From: an uncultured Flavobacteriaceae bacterium
GTDB lineage: Bacteria; Bacteroidota; Bacteroidia; Flavobacteriales; Flavobacteriaceae
Length of the DNA: 64,000 nt
Direction of reading: 5' to 3'
Assembly: GCA_947500585.1 (NCBI GenBank)
Contig: CANMSN010000005.1
Location: forward strand, 124,001 to 188,000
Shown here: piece after piece, positions 16,308-25,308 of the stretch
Layout of the letters: each line of letters begins with the position of its first letter
Numbering within the stretch: the first letter of the stretch is position 1
The notes under the pieces: generated by a model
What the model was told of the DNA's origin: nothing
Seen by the model: the letters and a program-made list of their open reading frames with translations, nothing else
The model's database searches: none
Position numbers and translations under genes: made by a program

Positions 16308-17345
16308 TTATAAATCTTCATTAAATAGATTTAGTTTCTTTAACCATGCTGTTTTACGTTCCAGCAGAAAAATATCTATTAACAAAAAGAAAATACCAAA
16401 ACCTAAAAACCATTGAAACTGATCTTTAAAATCTGCAAATTGTTTGGCTTCAAATTCTGTTTTATCCATGCCATTTAAAATTTCACGAATATTTTCTACA
16501 ACATTACTGGTATTTTTTCCATTTATATAAGCACCATTTGCTTCTTCGGCTATATTTTTAAGGGTTTCCTCATTTAAACGCGTAATAACCGTTTCGCCTT
16601 GGTTATCTTTTTTATAATTTAAAACAATGCCATTTCGCTTTTCTGGAATGGGACCACCTTTTAAGTCTCCAACACCAATAGTAAAAATTCTAATACCTTC
16701 GTCACTAGCTTCCTCGGCTACAGCAGCAGCTTCTTCACTATGGTCTTCTCCGTCTGAAATAATTATAAGCACACGGTTGGTTTGTTGTTCATCATCAAAA
16801 TACGTTTTGGCAAGTTTAATAGCTTCGTTTATTGCTGTGCCTTGAGAAGACAACATATCGGTATTCATACTTTGTAAAAACATTTTTGCTGATGCATAAT
16901 CGGTTGTAATAGGCAATTGCGGAAATGCTTTTCCTGCATAAGCAATAATACCAACACGATCACTAGCTAAATTATTTATGATTTGCGTGACCAATTGTTT
17001 AGATTTTTCTAATCGGTTTGGTGCAATATCTTCTGCCAGCATACTTTTAGAAACATCAACAGCAAAAACAATATCTACACCTTCACGTTTTACGGTTTCT
17101 AATTTTGTTCCAATTTTAGGATTAACCAAAGCAATAGCTAAACAAACAAATGCTAAACTTAAAACAACAATTTTTAAAACCGATTTAAATAGCGATTTAT
17201 TCGGGCTTAATTTTTTAAGTAATTGTTTATCTGCAAACTTATTTTGTGCTTTGTATTTCCAAAATTGAAGCACCAAAAAGAATAGCCATATTATGGGAAT
17301 AATTCCTAATATCCAAAACCATATTTTTTCTTCTAATTGATACAT
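16308..17345 (-). CDS. batB: BatB: von Willebrand factor A membrane protein
   Basis: A 345-residue protein with two N-terminal membrane segments (about 8-28 and 56-75), a VWA domain (about 90-290) and a C-terminal membrane segment. The metal-ion-dependent adhesion site is intact: D97-x-S99-x-S101 in AVDVSKS, and a later SDGEDHSEEA. BatB and BatA are paralogues that probably interact in the membrane. A palindromic repeat lies in the 78-base gap to batA. Confidence 0.9.
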   Translation of the reverse strand: MYQLEEKIWFWILGIIPIIWLFFLVLQFWKYKAQNKFADKQLLKKLSPNKSLFKSVLKIVVLSLAFVCLAIALVNPKIGTKLETVKREGVDIVFAVDVSKSMLAEDIAPNRLEKSKQLVTQIINNLASDRVGIIAYAGKAFPQLPITTDYASAKMFLQSMNTDMLSSQGTAINEAIKLAKTYFDDEQQTNRVLIIISDGEDHSEEAAAVAEEASDEGIRIFTIGVGDLKGGPIPEKRNGIVLNYKKDNQGETVITRLNEETLKNIAEEANGAYINGKNTSNVVENIREILNGMDKTEFEAKQFADFKDQFQWFLGFGIFFLLIDIFLLERKTAWLKKLNLFNEDL

Positions 17346-17388
17346 TAATTGTTTATTTGTTTACCACGAATTCACTAATGTTATTTTA

Positions 17389-17412
17389 AGATTTCCGTCT
17401 TCACGGAAATGA
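17389..17412. repeat. Short palindromic repeat (CTTC-loop family), copy 1
   Basis: ATTTCCGT (17391-17398), loop CTTC, ACGGAAAT (17403-17410), framed by AG and GA. It has the same layout as the copies at 50901-50926 and 52793-52817, with different stem bases. It lies between batA and batB. Confidence 0.6.
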
Positions 17413-17423
17413 TAAAAAAACTA

Positions 17424-18431
17424 TTAAACAAAACTTCTGAAAAAAGTAAAGCGTAATAGTAATTCTAAAAGCAGTAATAATCCTGCTAAAAGTACTAGTG
17501 AACGATACTTCTCCTCGTAATTATAGAATTTAAATTCTTCTACTTCAGTTTTTTCTAACTTATTAATTTCGTTATAAATTTCTTCTAATTTTTTATTGTT
17601 AGTCGCTCTAAAATATTTCCCTCCAGTTACATCTGCTATTTCTTTAAGTAATTCCTCATCTATTTCAACTTGTGCACGTCCATATTGAAACTGTCCGTTT
17701 GGTAAAATGCCAATAGGGGATAGTGCCATTCCGTTAGTTCCTAAGCCAATGGTATAAACTTTTATACCATACTCAACGGCGAGTTCGCTCGCTATTTTCG
17801 GGTCTATAAATCCTGAATTATTAACGCCATCGGTTAGTAAAATAATGACTTTACTAGTAGCCTTACTGTCTTTTAATCGGTTTACAGACGTTGCTAAGCC
17901 CATACCTATCGCAGTACCACCTTCAATAACGGTATTGTACTTTATGCTATTTAAAGATCGTAAAACAATGGCTTTATCACTTGTTATGGGCGTTTTTGTA
18001 TAACTCTCGCCAGCGTATTCAACCAATCCTATTCTATCGTTTGGTCTTCCTTTTATAAATTCTGCGGCTACTTTTTTAAGTGCTTCCAGTCTATTTGGCG
18101 ATAAATCTTTAGCCAGCATACTTGCAGAAACATCAATAGACATTACAATATCTATACCTCTTGTGGTTTTGGTTTTAGATGAAACATCTACAGTTTGTGG
18201 TCTTGCTAAGGCTGTAATTAATAAAGCCAACGCTATTAAGCGTAAAACGAATAAAAGATGTTTAACTTTTGGCAACCAAGAATTTGTTACTTTAAACCCT
18301 TTTAGGCTAGATATTTTTAACTCTGCAGTTTGCTTTTTATGTTTAAAAATGTACCACAATATAGTAAGTGGAAGCGCAAGCAACAACCAAAACCATTGTT
18401 TGTTTAAAAATTCAATACCTTCAAACATCAT
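17424..18431 (-). CDS. batA: BatA: von Willebrand factor A membrane protein
   Basis: A 335-residue protein with N-terminal membrane segments (about 11-29 and 58-76), a VWA domain and a C-terminal anchor near residues 310-330. The MIDAS motif D100-x-S102-x-S104 is intact (SIDVSAS), and a downstream TDGVNNSG provides further metal-site residues. The start ATG overlaps the upstream gene's TGA stop (ATGATG at 18426-18431), a sign of coupled translation. Paralogue of batB. Confidence 0.9.
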   Translation of the reverse strand: MMFEGIEFLNKQWFWLLLALPLTILWYIFKHKKQTAELKISSLKGFKVTNSWLPKVKHLLFVLRLIALALLITALARPQTVDVSSKTKTTRGIDIVMSIDVSASMLAKDLSPNRLEALKKVAAEFIKGRPNDRIGLVEYAGESYTKTPITSDKAIVLRSLNSIKYNTVIEGGTAIGMGLATSVNRLKDSKATSKVIILLTDGVNNSGFIDPKIASELAVEYGIKVYTIGLGTNGMALSPIGILPNGQFQYGRAQVEIDEELLKEIADVTGGKYFRATNNKKLEEIYNEINKLEKTEVEEFKFYNYEEKYRSLVLLAGLLLLLELLLRFTFFRSFV

Positions 18432-20104
18432 TCTTCTGCTTTTTTAAGTTCTACTGAATTTAAAACACGTTCCATTATTTCGTCTGCATAAACATCACCT
18501 TGTTTCCAAGTTAAAATAATTTGTTGTACAACTTTGTTATCGCTTGTAAAACTTAAAGAGGTATAATTTCCACTAATGTAATTGTTGGTGTTTTCTATTG
18601 GATATTCTAAAGTACCATGAGTTTTAACACCTTCAGCACCATTTGGTGTGGTAAACTTTTCATTTTTAGTTAAAATATTTTTAGCACCTCTACTTTCTAA
18701 AGTTTTTAAATTACCTTCAATGGCTTGAGTAATATCTAAACTATCTTGTGCCTGGGTAAGTACTGTATTTGAAACAACTATTGTTATTCTTGCCTTTTGC
18801 TCAAAACCAAATGTGTTAATTTTCATTTGACCTTGTAACTCATTAGGAATTGGCGTTTCTATACGTTTTAAAACTTCTGGAGTTGTTATTGTTATTGGAG
18901 GAAAACCATACTCACTCGTTACCCAATCGCCTTCTAAAAGTTCAATACTATCGTTACCAATTATAGTGTCTTTTACATAACTGAAGCCGTATTTAAGTGA
19001 AAAACTAACAAAAGTTGCAATTAATAAAAACAAAGCTATCGCAACAGTTAAGATTATTTTATTACGTTTCTTTTTGCGTGCTTGTTCTTCTCTGTATTTT
19101 TCGTCTAAAAGTTTTTCTTCTTCGGTAGGTTCTGGTAAGGCTTCTTTAACATGGTCTATTTCGATATCAATTGTATTTCTGTCAAGTTTTGCCAGCTCTA
19201 CATCAGGAGCAGATTTTGCGAACTTTACTAAATCGGCACGTTTTAAAATACTTTCTAAATTTTTAATATCATCATTACTTAAATCTACTTGATTACCATC
19301 TTTAAGCAACTTAAGTCTACTAATAAGCTCATCTGTTGTACTTTCTAAAGCACGATCATAAACTTTTTCGTCAAGATATTTTCTAATGATAAATGTAAGA
19401 TCTGAATAATAATCCTTTAAATTCTCATTTTCTAAATAAGGACTATCGTCTAACTTTTTTAAGGCCAATTTTGCTCTATCGTAAGGCGGTAGTAATGCTA
19501 TTTGTTCTTCCTCAGAAAGTGGTTTTTGTCGCCAAATAAACCAATAGAGTAAAAAACCAACAATACTGATTATTAACAGAATAAGTAATAAATATTTCCA
19601 CCAATTACTTGAGGGTTTTTTAACTTCAATAATTGGTTTTATATCGTAAAGCCCCTGTTTTGTTGTGTCTACAAGTACATTATTAACTTCAACTTTTAAA
19701 GAATCGGTAAAAAACGTTTTATTACCAATGATAACTTTCTGTCTTGGAATGGTATATTTCCCTGAGTCAAATTGTGTTAATCCGTACTTTTTAATAAGAT
19801 TGTATTTATCCTTATTTTTTAAAGTATCTACTTTATAGGACTCAATCATTTCTAATGGAGTAAATGATTGTCCTTCAGGAAAGACAACTAAACTTGTTGT
19901 GTCCGTTTCTACTTGAATATGATAGGTGATTTGCTCACCAATTTTAATGGAAGTAGAGTCTATAGCTGATTTAACTTGTCCAAAGGAGACAAAAGAATAT
20001 AGAAAAAAGAGACAAGACAAGATCTGCTTACCAAAAAGATAAGACCGTCTTGATTCTTGATTCTTGATTCTTGATTCCTTAATATTTAAATGTTTTTTTT
20101 TCAT
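18428..20104 (-). CDS. Bat-operon protein with two membrane segments
   Basis: A 558-residue protein in the Bat operon position often occupied by a DUF4381/BatD-like gene. The order is an unusually long basic N-terminus (about 20 residues), a signal or hydrophobic segment (LSCLFFLYSFVSFGQ), a periplasmic domain to about 165, a membrane segment (about 168-190), a cytoplasmic helical domain to about 340, a second membrane segment (about 345-367) and a soluble C-terminus. The ATG at 20104 is preferred. A TTG at 20131 lies inside a palindromic repeat, so the extra nine residues it would add are probably not native. The basic N-terminus is encoded by a heptanucleotide tandem repeat. Confidence 0.75.
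   Translation of the reverse strand: MKKKHLNIKESRIKNQESRRSYLFGKQILSCLFFLYSFVSFGQVKSAIDSTSIKIGEQITYHIQVETDTTSLVVFPEGQSFTPLEMIESYKVDTLKNKDKYNLIKKYGLTQFDSGKYTIPRQKVIIGNKTFFTDSLKVEVNNVLVDTTKQGLYDIKPIIEVKKPSSNWWKYLLLILLIISIVGFLLYWFIWRQKPLSEEEQIALLPPYDRAKLALKKLDDSPYLENENLKDYYSDLTFIIRKYLDEKVYDRALESTTDELISRLKLLKDGNQVDLSNDDIKNLESILKRADLVKFAKSAPDVELAKLDRNTIDIEIDHVKEALPEPTEEEKLLDEKYREEQARKKKRNKIILTVAIALFLLIATFVSFSLKYGFSYVKDTIIGNDSIELLEGDWVTSEYGFPPITITTPEVLKRIETPIPNELQGQMKINTFGFEQKARITIVVSNTVLTQAQDSLDITQAIEGNLKTLESRGAKNILTKNEKFTTPNGAEGVKTHGTLEYPIENTNNYISGNYTSLSFTSDNKVVQQIILTWKQGDVYADEIMERVLNSVELKKAEE
20048..20075. repeat. Four tandem copies of heptanucleotide TCTTGAT inside a CDS
   Basis: Four perfect 7-base units occupy 20048-20075 and encode part of the N-terminal basic stretch of the Bat-operon protein (IKNQESR-like). 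Because 7 is not a multiple of 3, gain or loss of one unit would shift the frame between the start codon and the signal sequence. Confidence 0.8.
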
Positions 20105-20113
20105 TTTCAAGTA

Positions 20114-20133
20114 GGTTTCGACTACGCTCAACC
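20114..20133. repeat. Short repeat GGTTTCGACTACGCTCAACC at the start region
   Basis: This 20-base unit resembles intergenic repeats based on GAGCGTAGTCGAAACC in Bacteroidota. It lies just upstream of the ATG at 20104 and contains a TTG that opens a spurious longer reading frame. A related word, GAGCGAAGTCGAAGTG, is at 24005-24020. Confidence 0.55.
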
Positions 20134-20144
20134 AAACATTACAT

Positions 20145-21011
20145 TTATCCTCTTCTTTTAAAATACCCTAATAATTTTTTTACGTAGCTTTCGTCTACCC
20201 GACAGTCTATGGCGCCAGCACCTGCTTTTGTAAAACTATCTTTATAATAATCTACTTTTTCCTTATAAAACTTACCATAATTAAGTCTTACTTTTTTAGA
20301 TGATGTATTAACCAACATAAGTTCACCAGTCTCTTCATCTTGCATTTGAACCATGCCTAAATTTGGAATGTCTTCTTCTCGTTTATCATAAACTCGAATA
20401 CCAGTAACATCATGTTTTCCAGCCACAATTTTCATGGTTTGATGGTAATCATCTGCTATAAAATCTGATAATATAAAGGCAATTACTTTTTTCTTCATTA
20501 CATTTTGCATGAATTTTAAAGCTTCAGCAATGTTTGTTTGTTTGCTTTCTGGTTGAAATTCAATGAGTTCTCTAATAATACGAAGTACATGAGAACGCCC
20601 CTTTTTTGGAGGAATATAAAGTTCAACTTTATCAGAAAATAAAATCAACCCTATTTTATCATTATTTTGAGTAGCTGAAAACGCTAAAGTTGCAGCAATT
20701 TCGGTAACCACTTCATTTTTAAATTGCTCTTGTGTTCCAAATAATTCTGAACCTGAAACATCTACCATAAGCATCATGGTAAGTTCGCGTTCTTCTTCAA
20801 AAACTTTTACAAAAGGTTCGCTGTAGCGCGCGGTTACATTCCAATCAATATTTCTTACATCATCTCCAAATTGATACTGGCGCACTTCACTAAAAGTCAT
20901 ACCACGACCTTTGAAGGTAGAATGATATTCGCCTCCAAAAATATGATCAGACAACCGTCGTGTCTTAATCTCAATTTTACGTACTTTTTTTAAAAGTTCC
21001 TTGGTATCCAT
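20145..21011 (-). CDS. DUF58 domain protein of the Bat operon
   Basis: A 288-residue soluble DUF58 protein, the VWA-like partner that usually follows a MoxR ATPase. Recognisable parts are the DUF58 core GDDVRNIDWNVTARYSEPFVKVFEEERE and the following MLMVDVSGSE strand, a VWA-type DxSxS site. It overlaps the upstream gene by one base (TAATG). MoxR and DUF58 proteins are thought to act as a chaperone-like pair in membrane-complex assembly. Confidence 0.9.
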   Translation of the reverse strand: MDTKELLKKVRKIEIKTRRLSDHIFGGEYHSTFKGRGMTFSEVRQYQFGDDVRNIDWNVTARYSEPFVKVFEEERELTMMLMVDVSGSELFGTQEQFKNEVVTEIAATLAFSATQNNDKIGLILFSDKVELYIPPKKGRSHVLRIIRELIEFQPESKQTNIAEALKFMQNVMKKKVIAFILSDFIADDYHQTMKIVAGKHDVTGIRVYDKREEDIPNLGMVQMQDEETGELMLVNTSSKKVRLNYGKFYKEKVDYYKDSFTKAGAGAIDCRVDESYVKKLLGYFKRRG

Positions 21012-21868
21012 TATCTCAGTGATTGATTAATATCAAATCGATGTTTATTTTCATTCAAGACATCAAGTATTCTATCCAATTTAATCTTACCAAAACTTTC
21101 CAGTATTAATTCATGTTCTTCTTTAATTGTTTTAATAATTAATTTTGAAGATGTATTTTGAATTGCAGGGACAGTAAAATAGCTAACCACATCTTTCCAA
21201 TAAATTAAAGTTTTACCATCCTTATAAGATATTAGTTCATTATCAATTTTAAGAATGAATTTATACCTGTATATTTTATATAAATCATACATAATTAGTA
21301 GTGTTAAGATACCTGAAATTATTAATGCTCCTTTCAAGTTATATCTACCTGATTGATATAAATAAAACATTCCCAATATTAATATCAAGAAAACAAGAAT
21401 ATTCCACTTTAATGAGCTCTTAAAAATTGTTTCTCTTTCAATACTATTATTAATATCTCTAATTAATTCCTTTTTAGATTTCAATCTTTCATATAAATAC
21501 GCCAAATCTTTTTTTTGTGCAGTTGATTTGATTTCAATTTTTCTAAAAAAAGACGTTTCATTAATTATATTTTTTATTTGTGCTTCATTATAAAATCTAT
21601 GAATATCTTTTACATTGTTTGCAGCCCAAATTTTATATTTAACAACGTTAATTGAATACCAAAGAAAGGGAGAAATGATTCCTAATAAAATACAACTCAC
21701 ACCACTTATGACTAAAATCATACTATTTTTATCATTCCTGAAAAAGTATATTAAAATTGCTGGAGCAACTATAAAGAAAAATAACATCAAAAAAATAGCA
21801 GGTATCACCAACCATTTTTTTCCTTTCCTTAGTGCTTCAGAAACTTTTATATTTTGATAATTATTCAA
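21011..21868 (-). CDS. Unknown membrane protein inserted between moxR and the DUF58 gene
   Basis: A reading of up to 285 residues with membrane pairs at about 20-40/50-70 and 155-170/180-195, and a soluble C-terminal part. No family recognised. The start is uncertain: no in-frame ATG exists before residue 28, and the first plausible start is a TTG at 21868. The frame stays open further upstream to about 21925, with coding-like sequence (EKIDFENSKWILKSF). Its stop overlaps the DUF58 start by one base, so it is part of the operon. It is not among the Bat-operon genes I know, so it looks like an insertion or a lineage-specific member. Confidence 0.55.
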   Translation of the reverse strand: MNNYQNIKVSEALRKGKKWLVIPAIFLMLFFFIVAPAILIYFFRNDKNSMILVISGVSCILLGIISPFLWYSINVVKYKIWAANNVKDIHRFYNEAQIKNIINETSFFRKIEIKSTAQKKDLAYLYERLKSKKELIRDINNSIERETIFKSSLKWNILVFLILILGMFYLYQSGRYNLKGALIISGILTLLIMYDLYKIYRYKFILKIDNELISYKDGKTLIYWKDVVSYFTVPAIQNTSSKLIIKTIKEEHELILESFGKIKLDRILDVLNENKHRFDINQSLR

Positions 21869-21946
21869 TGTAAATGATTTTAGAATCCATTTGGAATTTT
21901 CAAAGTCAATTTTTTCAAAGTCTTGGTTTGAACAACTTTAAATTTT

Positions 21947-22948
21947 TTATGGTACTTCTATTTCGTTTACAATTTTGTTGATGATGTCTACAGAAGTTAC
22001 ATTTTCAGCTTCAGCTTCATAAGTAATACCTATTCTGTGTCTTAATACATCATAAACTACAGCACGAACATCTTCTGGAATTACATAACCACGGCGTTTA
22101 ATAAAAGCATAACATTTAGCCGCAGTTGCTAAATTAATACTTCCACGCGGTGATGCACCAAACGAAATAAGTGGTTTTAAATCGGCAAGTTTATATTTTT
22201 CAGGATAACGGGTTGCAAAAATGATATCCAATATATATTTTTCAATTTTTTCATCCATGTAAACTTCACGAACAGCCGATTGCGCTTTTAATATCTGAGA
22301 TACTGAAACCACTGGGTTTACTTTGTCCCAAGCACCTTTTAGGTTGGCGCGCATTATCATTTGTTCTTCGTTAATTTTTGGATAATCGATAACCGTTTTT
22401 AGCATAAAACGGTCAACCTGTGCTTCTGGTAAAGGATAAGTTCCTTCTTGCTCAACAGGATTCATAGTTGCCATTACTAAAAAAGGTTTGTCAAGTATAA
22501 AGGTTTCATCACCAATAGTCACTTGCTTTTCCTGCATGGCTTCTAATAAAGCCGATTGTACTTTTGCTGGTGCTCTGTTAATCTCATCAGCCAAAACAAA
22601 GTTGGCAAAAATAGGGCCTTTTTTAATTGAGAAATCATTAAGCTTCATGTTATAGATTAGCGTTCCTGTAACATCTGCCGGTAATAAATCTGGTGTAAAC
22701 TGAATTCTACTAAAACTACCATCTACGGCTTGTGCTAAGGTGTTAATAGCTAATGTTTTTGCTAAACCAGGAACACCTTCTAATAAAATATGTCCTTGAC
22801 CTAATAAGCCAATTAATAAGCGTTCCACCATGTGTTTTTGACCCACGATGACTTTATTCATCTCTAACATTAGTAAATCAACAAAAGCGCTTTCCTTTTC
22901 AATTTTCTCGTTAATTGTCTTAATATCAATTGTACCTGTGTCTTCCAT
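21947..22948 (-). CDS. MoxR-family AAA+ ATPase
   Basis: A 333-residue AAA+ ATPase of the MoxR group. Walker A is GVPGLAKT (58-65), Walker B and sensor follow in ADEINRAPAKVQSALLEAMQE, and the C-terminal lid carries the family's SFGASPRGSINLATAAKCYAF. It is the first gene of the Bat operon and has a promoter-like sequence upstream. MoxR ATPases work with VWA proteins in maturation of metalloenzymes or envelope complexes. Confidence 0.94.
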   Translation of the reverse strand: MEDTGTIDIKTINEKIEKESAFVDLLMLEMNKVIVGQKHMVERLLIGLLGQGHILLEGVPGLAKTLAINTLAQAVDGSFSRIQFTPDLLPADVTGTLIYNMKLNDFSIKKGPIFANFVLADEINRAPAKVQSALLEAMQEKQVTIGDETFILDKPFLVMATMNPVEQEGTYPLPEAQVDRFMLKTVIDYPKINEEQMIMRANLKGAWDKVNPVVSVSQILKAQSAVREVYMDEKIEKYILDIIFATRYPEKYKLADLKPLISFGASPRGSINLATAAKCYAFIKRRGYVIPEDVRAVVYDVLRHRIGITYEAEAENVTSVDIINKIVNEIEVP

Positions 22949-22969
22949 TATTTTTTATGTTTAAAAGCT

Positions 22970-23000
22970 CGAATATACTGTCCTTATTTGAGCATTGCAA
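22970..23000 (-). promoter_or_regulatory. Promoter of the Bat operon
   Basis: On the minus strand a TTG (23000-22998) is followed after 20 bases by TATATTCG (22977-22970), one base from the TAnnTTTG consensus. It lies 22 bases upstream of the moxR ATG. Confidence 0.5.
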
Positions 23001-23218
23001 ATTGTTAAAATTTTTATTGATATCATGTTAAAAATTGGTTAAAAAAATGAGTAATAACAATCATTACGGTGTTTAACAAATAATTACGATAAGTTTTTCT
23101 TAAATGTTCGTTTTAAAATATTTTACCATTAAAAAACTAATTATGTAGACAACATCATAAATAGTTTTAAGTATTTTTATAAATGAATAAAACACTAAGG
23201 TTTAGTAAATACATAATA

Positions 23219-23971
23219 ATGACAAAAATTGCCCTAATAACAGGAGCTACGAGTGGAATAGGAGAAGCAACCGCATATGAATTCGCAAAACAAGGCATTA
23301 AGTTAATACTCTGTGGCAGACGATTAGAACGCCTTAATACCATAAAGACTGCCCTAGAAAAATTAACCGATGTACATATTTTAAATTTTGATGTTCGTGA
23401 TAAAAAAACAACATTTAATGCTATTGAATCATTGCCAGATGATTTTAAAACTATTGATATCCTCATTAATAACGCTGGAAACGCTCATGGTTTAGACCCT
23501 GTAGATAAAGGTAGTCTTGACGATTGGGATGCCATGTTGGATATTAATGTAAAAGGATTACTATACGTTAGTAAAGCAGTAATTCCACAAATGACCGAGC
23601 GGAAATCGGGACATATTATAAACATTGGCTCTTCAGCAGGAAAAGAAGTATATCCAAAAGGCAACGTGTATTGCGGAAGTAAACATGCTGTTTTAGCCAT
23701 AACTGAAGGCATGCGCATTGATTTAAATCCTTATGGAATTAAAGTAGGGGCTATAAATCCTGGATTAGTAGAAACCGAATTTTCTCAAGTTCGATTTAAA
23801 GGCGATAAAATAGCCGATTCTGTTTATAAAGGCTTTAAAGCGTTGCAAGCAAAAGATGTAGCTGAGGTTATTTATTTCGCTATTTCAAGACCAGCTCACG
23901 TTAATATTGCTGATGTTTTAATGTTTTGTACAGCGCAGGCTAGTAGTACTATTGTGAAAAAAGAATTTTAA
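23219..23971 (+). CDS. Short-chain dehydrogenase/reductase (YdfG-like)
   Basis: A 250-residue classical SDR oxidoreductase. It has the TGATSGIG cofactor loop at residues 8-15, an NNAG motif, a GSSAG serine strand and the YxxxK active-site pair (VYCGSKHAV). The ATG at 23219 is preferred to the in-frame ATG at 23183 because the first beta strand of the fold starts right after it. It resembles 3-hydroxy acid dehydrogenases of the YdfG type, but the substrate is not determined. It is divergent from the Bat operon, about 270 bases away. Confidence 0.88.
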   Translation: MTKIALITGATSGIGEATAYEFAKQGIKLILCGRRLERLNTIKTALEKLTDVHILNFDVRDKKTTFNAIESLPDDFKTIDILINNAGNAHGLDPVDKGSLDDWDAMLDINVKGLLYVSKAVIPQMTERKSGHIINIGSSAGKEVYPKGNVYCGSKHAVLAITEGMRIDLNPYGIKVGAINPGLVETEFSQVRFKGDKIADSVYKGFKALQAKDVAEVIYFAISRPAHVNIADVLMFCTAQASSTIVKKEF

Positions 23972-24000
23972 ACTAAAATAAATTGAGATTCTTGCACGGT

Positions 24001-24020
24001 CACTGAGCGAAGTCGAAGTG
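24001..24020. repeat. Short repeat CACTGAGCGAAGTCGAAGTG
   Basis: A 20-base imperfect palindrome (CACT...AGTG) of the GAGCGAAGTCGAAG type common between genes in Bacteroidota. It lies in the 69-base gap before the AlbA_2 gene. Confidence 0.55.
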
Positions 24021-24040
24021 AACATGAAGGAATAACAGCT

Positions 24041-25174
24041 ATGATTAATAAACGCCTACTCATAAAACACCTCTTAGCTCATAACGATGAGAACAGTTTT
24101 TATGATAAAAAGCGAAAAATAGATATTAGTTATAAAGAAGGAAAAGCAAAATTTTTAAAGCATATTTGTGCGCTATCTAATAGCAACCCAAAAAATAATT
24201 CTTATATCGTTATTGGCGTTGACGACGAAGACAATAACATTATAGGTGTCGATTTTTTTGATGACAGCAAAATTCAAAACCTCATTAATGCCTATTTAAG
24301 TCATCCGCCAATAGTACAATATGAAAATATTCCATTTCCTCATTTACCCGACAATCGCGTTGTTGGTTTAGTAACTATTAGACCTACTGGAAAACTTACA
24401 TCGTTAAGAAAAAATATATGGAAGTATTATGGAGGCTCAGTATTTTTTAGAGATGGAAGCATGAGCATGCCTAAAGTGTTTGATATTGAAATTAAAGATG
24501 TTAATTCTAAAATTGTTGAAGCCATTGAAAAACATGCGCAAAACAATATAGAACACACGCTTGATGGTGTTTTTGAATTCATGAATACCAGAAAAGATTT
24601 TAATGCGCAATACAAGGTTTTTAAAGAGTATTTTGTATTGTGTTGGGCAGGTCAAAAAAAAGTGGTTAAAGATGAAGTCTTCTTTTCAAGAGTTGATATT
24701 GAGCTAATTAATGAACAAGTTCGTTTGTTTTTTTCAGCGTTGGACGAAGTTTCCATTTCTTTTGATGATGCGAGTTTTAAAATTATAGAATACGTTAATC
24801 TTGGATTGCAAAACTCAAACAAATATTACCAATTAGAAGAAACACTTATAAAATTTGAAGACAATGCAAGTTATAATATTGAAACCAAACTTTTATTTGA
24901 AGCGCCTCAATATGATAAAAAAGTACTCCATCATATTTATAATACTAATAATGCTTTATTAGAAAAACTTAAAAAAGGGTTGTCTTTTACAAAAGCTGAA
25001 GAGTTAGATTTAAAAAATTTACCTGCAACGTACTTAATTTGTTATTTCAATTTGTTTCATGAAGCTATTGACAAACTTCATGAAGCTAAACCGTATCTTA
25101 AAAAGCATAGTGAAGAACTCTTTAATAGGTATAAAGAGTCATTAAGAATCTTAAGAAAAATAAAGTACAATTAA
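24041..25174 (+). CDS. AlbA_2 (Schlafen-type) putative nucleic-acid/ATP-binding protein
   Basis: A 377-residue protein. Its N-terminal domain (about residues 15-150) has AlbA_2 features: EGKAKFLKHICALSNS, then YIVIGVDDEDNNIIGVD, and later VVGLVTIRPTGK. The C-terminal 220 residues are helical and have no recognised domain. AlbA_2 proteins are variously linked to transcriptional regulation or defence; nothing next to this gene identifies its role. It is followed by a promoter-like box and terminator (25225-25297). Confidence 0.75.
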   Translation: MINKRLLIKHLLAHNDENSFYDKKRKIDISYKEGKAKFLKHICALSNSNPKNNSYIVIGVDDEDNNIIGVDFFDDSKIQNLINAYLSHPPIVQYENIPFPHLPDNRVVGLVTIRPTGKLTSLRKNIWKYYGGSVFFRDGSMSMPKVFDIEIKDVNSKIVEAIEKHAQNNIEHTLDGVFEFMNTRKDFNAQYKVFKEYFVLCWAGQKKVVKDEVFFSRVDIELINEQVRLFFSALDEVSISFDDASFKIIEYVNLGLQNSNKYYQLEETLIKFEDNASYNIETKLLFEAPQYDKKVLHHIYNTNNALLEKLKKGLSFTKAEELDLKNLPATYLICYFNLFHEAIDKLHEAKPYLKKHSEELFNRYKESLRILRKIKYN

Positions 25175-25224
25175 CATTTGTTAATAAATTAAACCCAAAA
25201 GTTTAAAAATATAATATAAAATAG

Positions 25225-25297
25225 TATATTTGCGTCGCTATTAATTAAATTAAACCTTGCTCCAAATCGATGTAAAAATCTGAGTCAAGGTTTTTTT
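25225..25297 (+). ncRNA. Candidate small RNA with own promoter and terminator
   Basis: TATATTTG (25225-25232) is a consensus Bacteroidota -7 box, giving a start near 25240. A hairpin follows: AAACCTTG (25252-25259) pairs with CAAGGTTT (25286-25293), extended by CTC/GAG across a single bulged base, and ends in a run of seven T (25291-25297). The predicted transcript is only about 58 bases and contains no ORF. Alternatively the hairpin is just the terminator of the AlbA_2 gene, 78 bases upstream. Confidence 0.4.
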
Positions 25298-25308
25298 ATG
25301 CGCTAACA

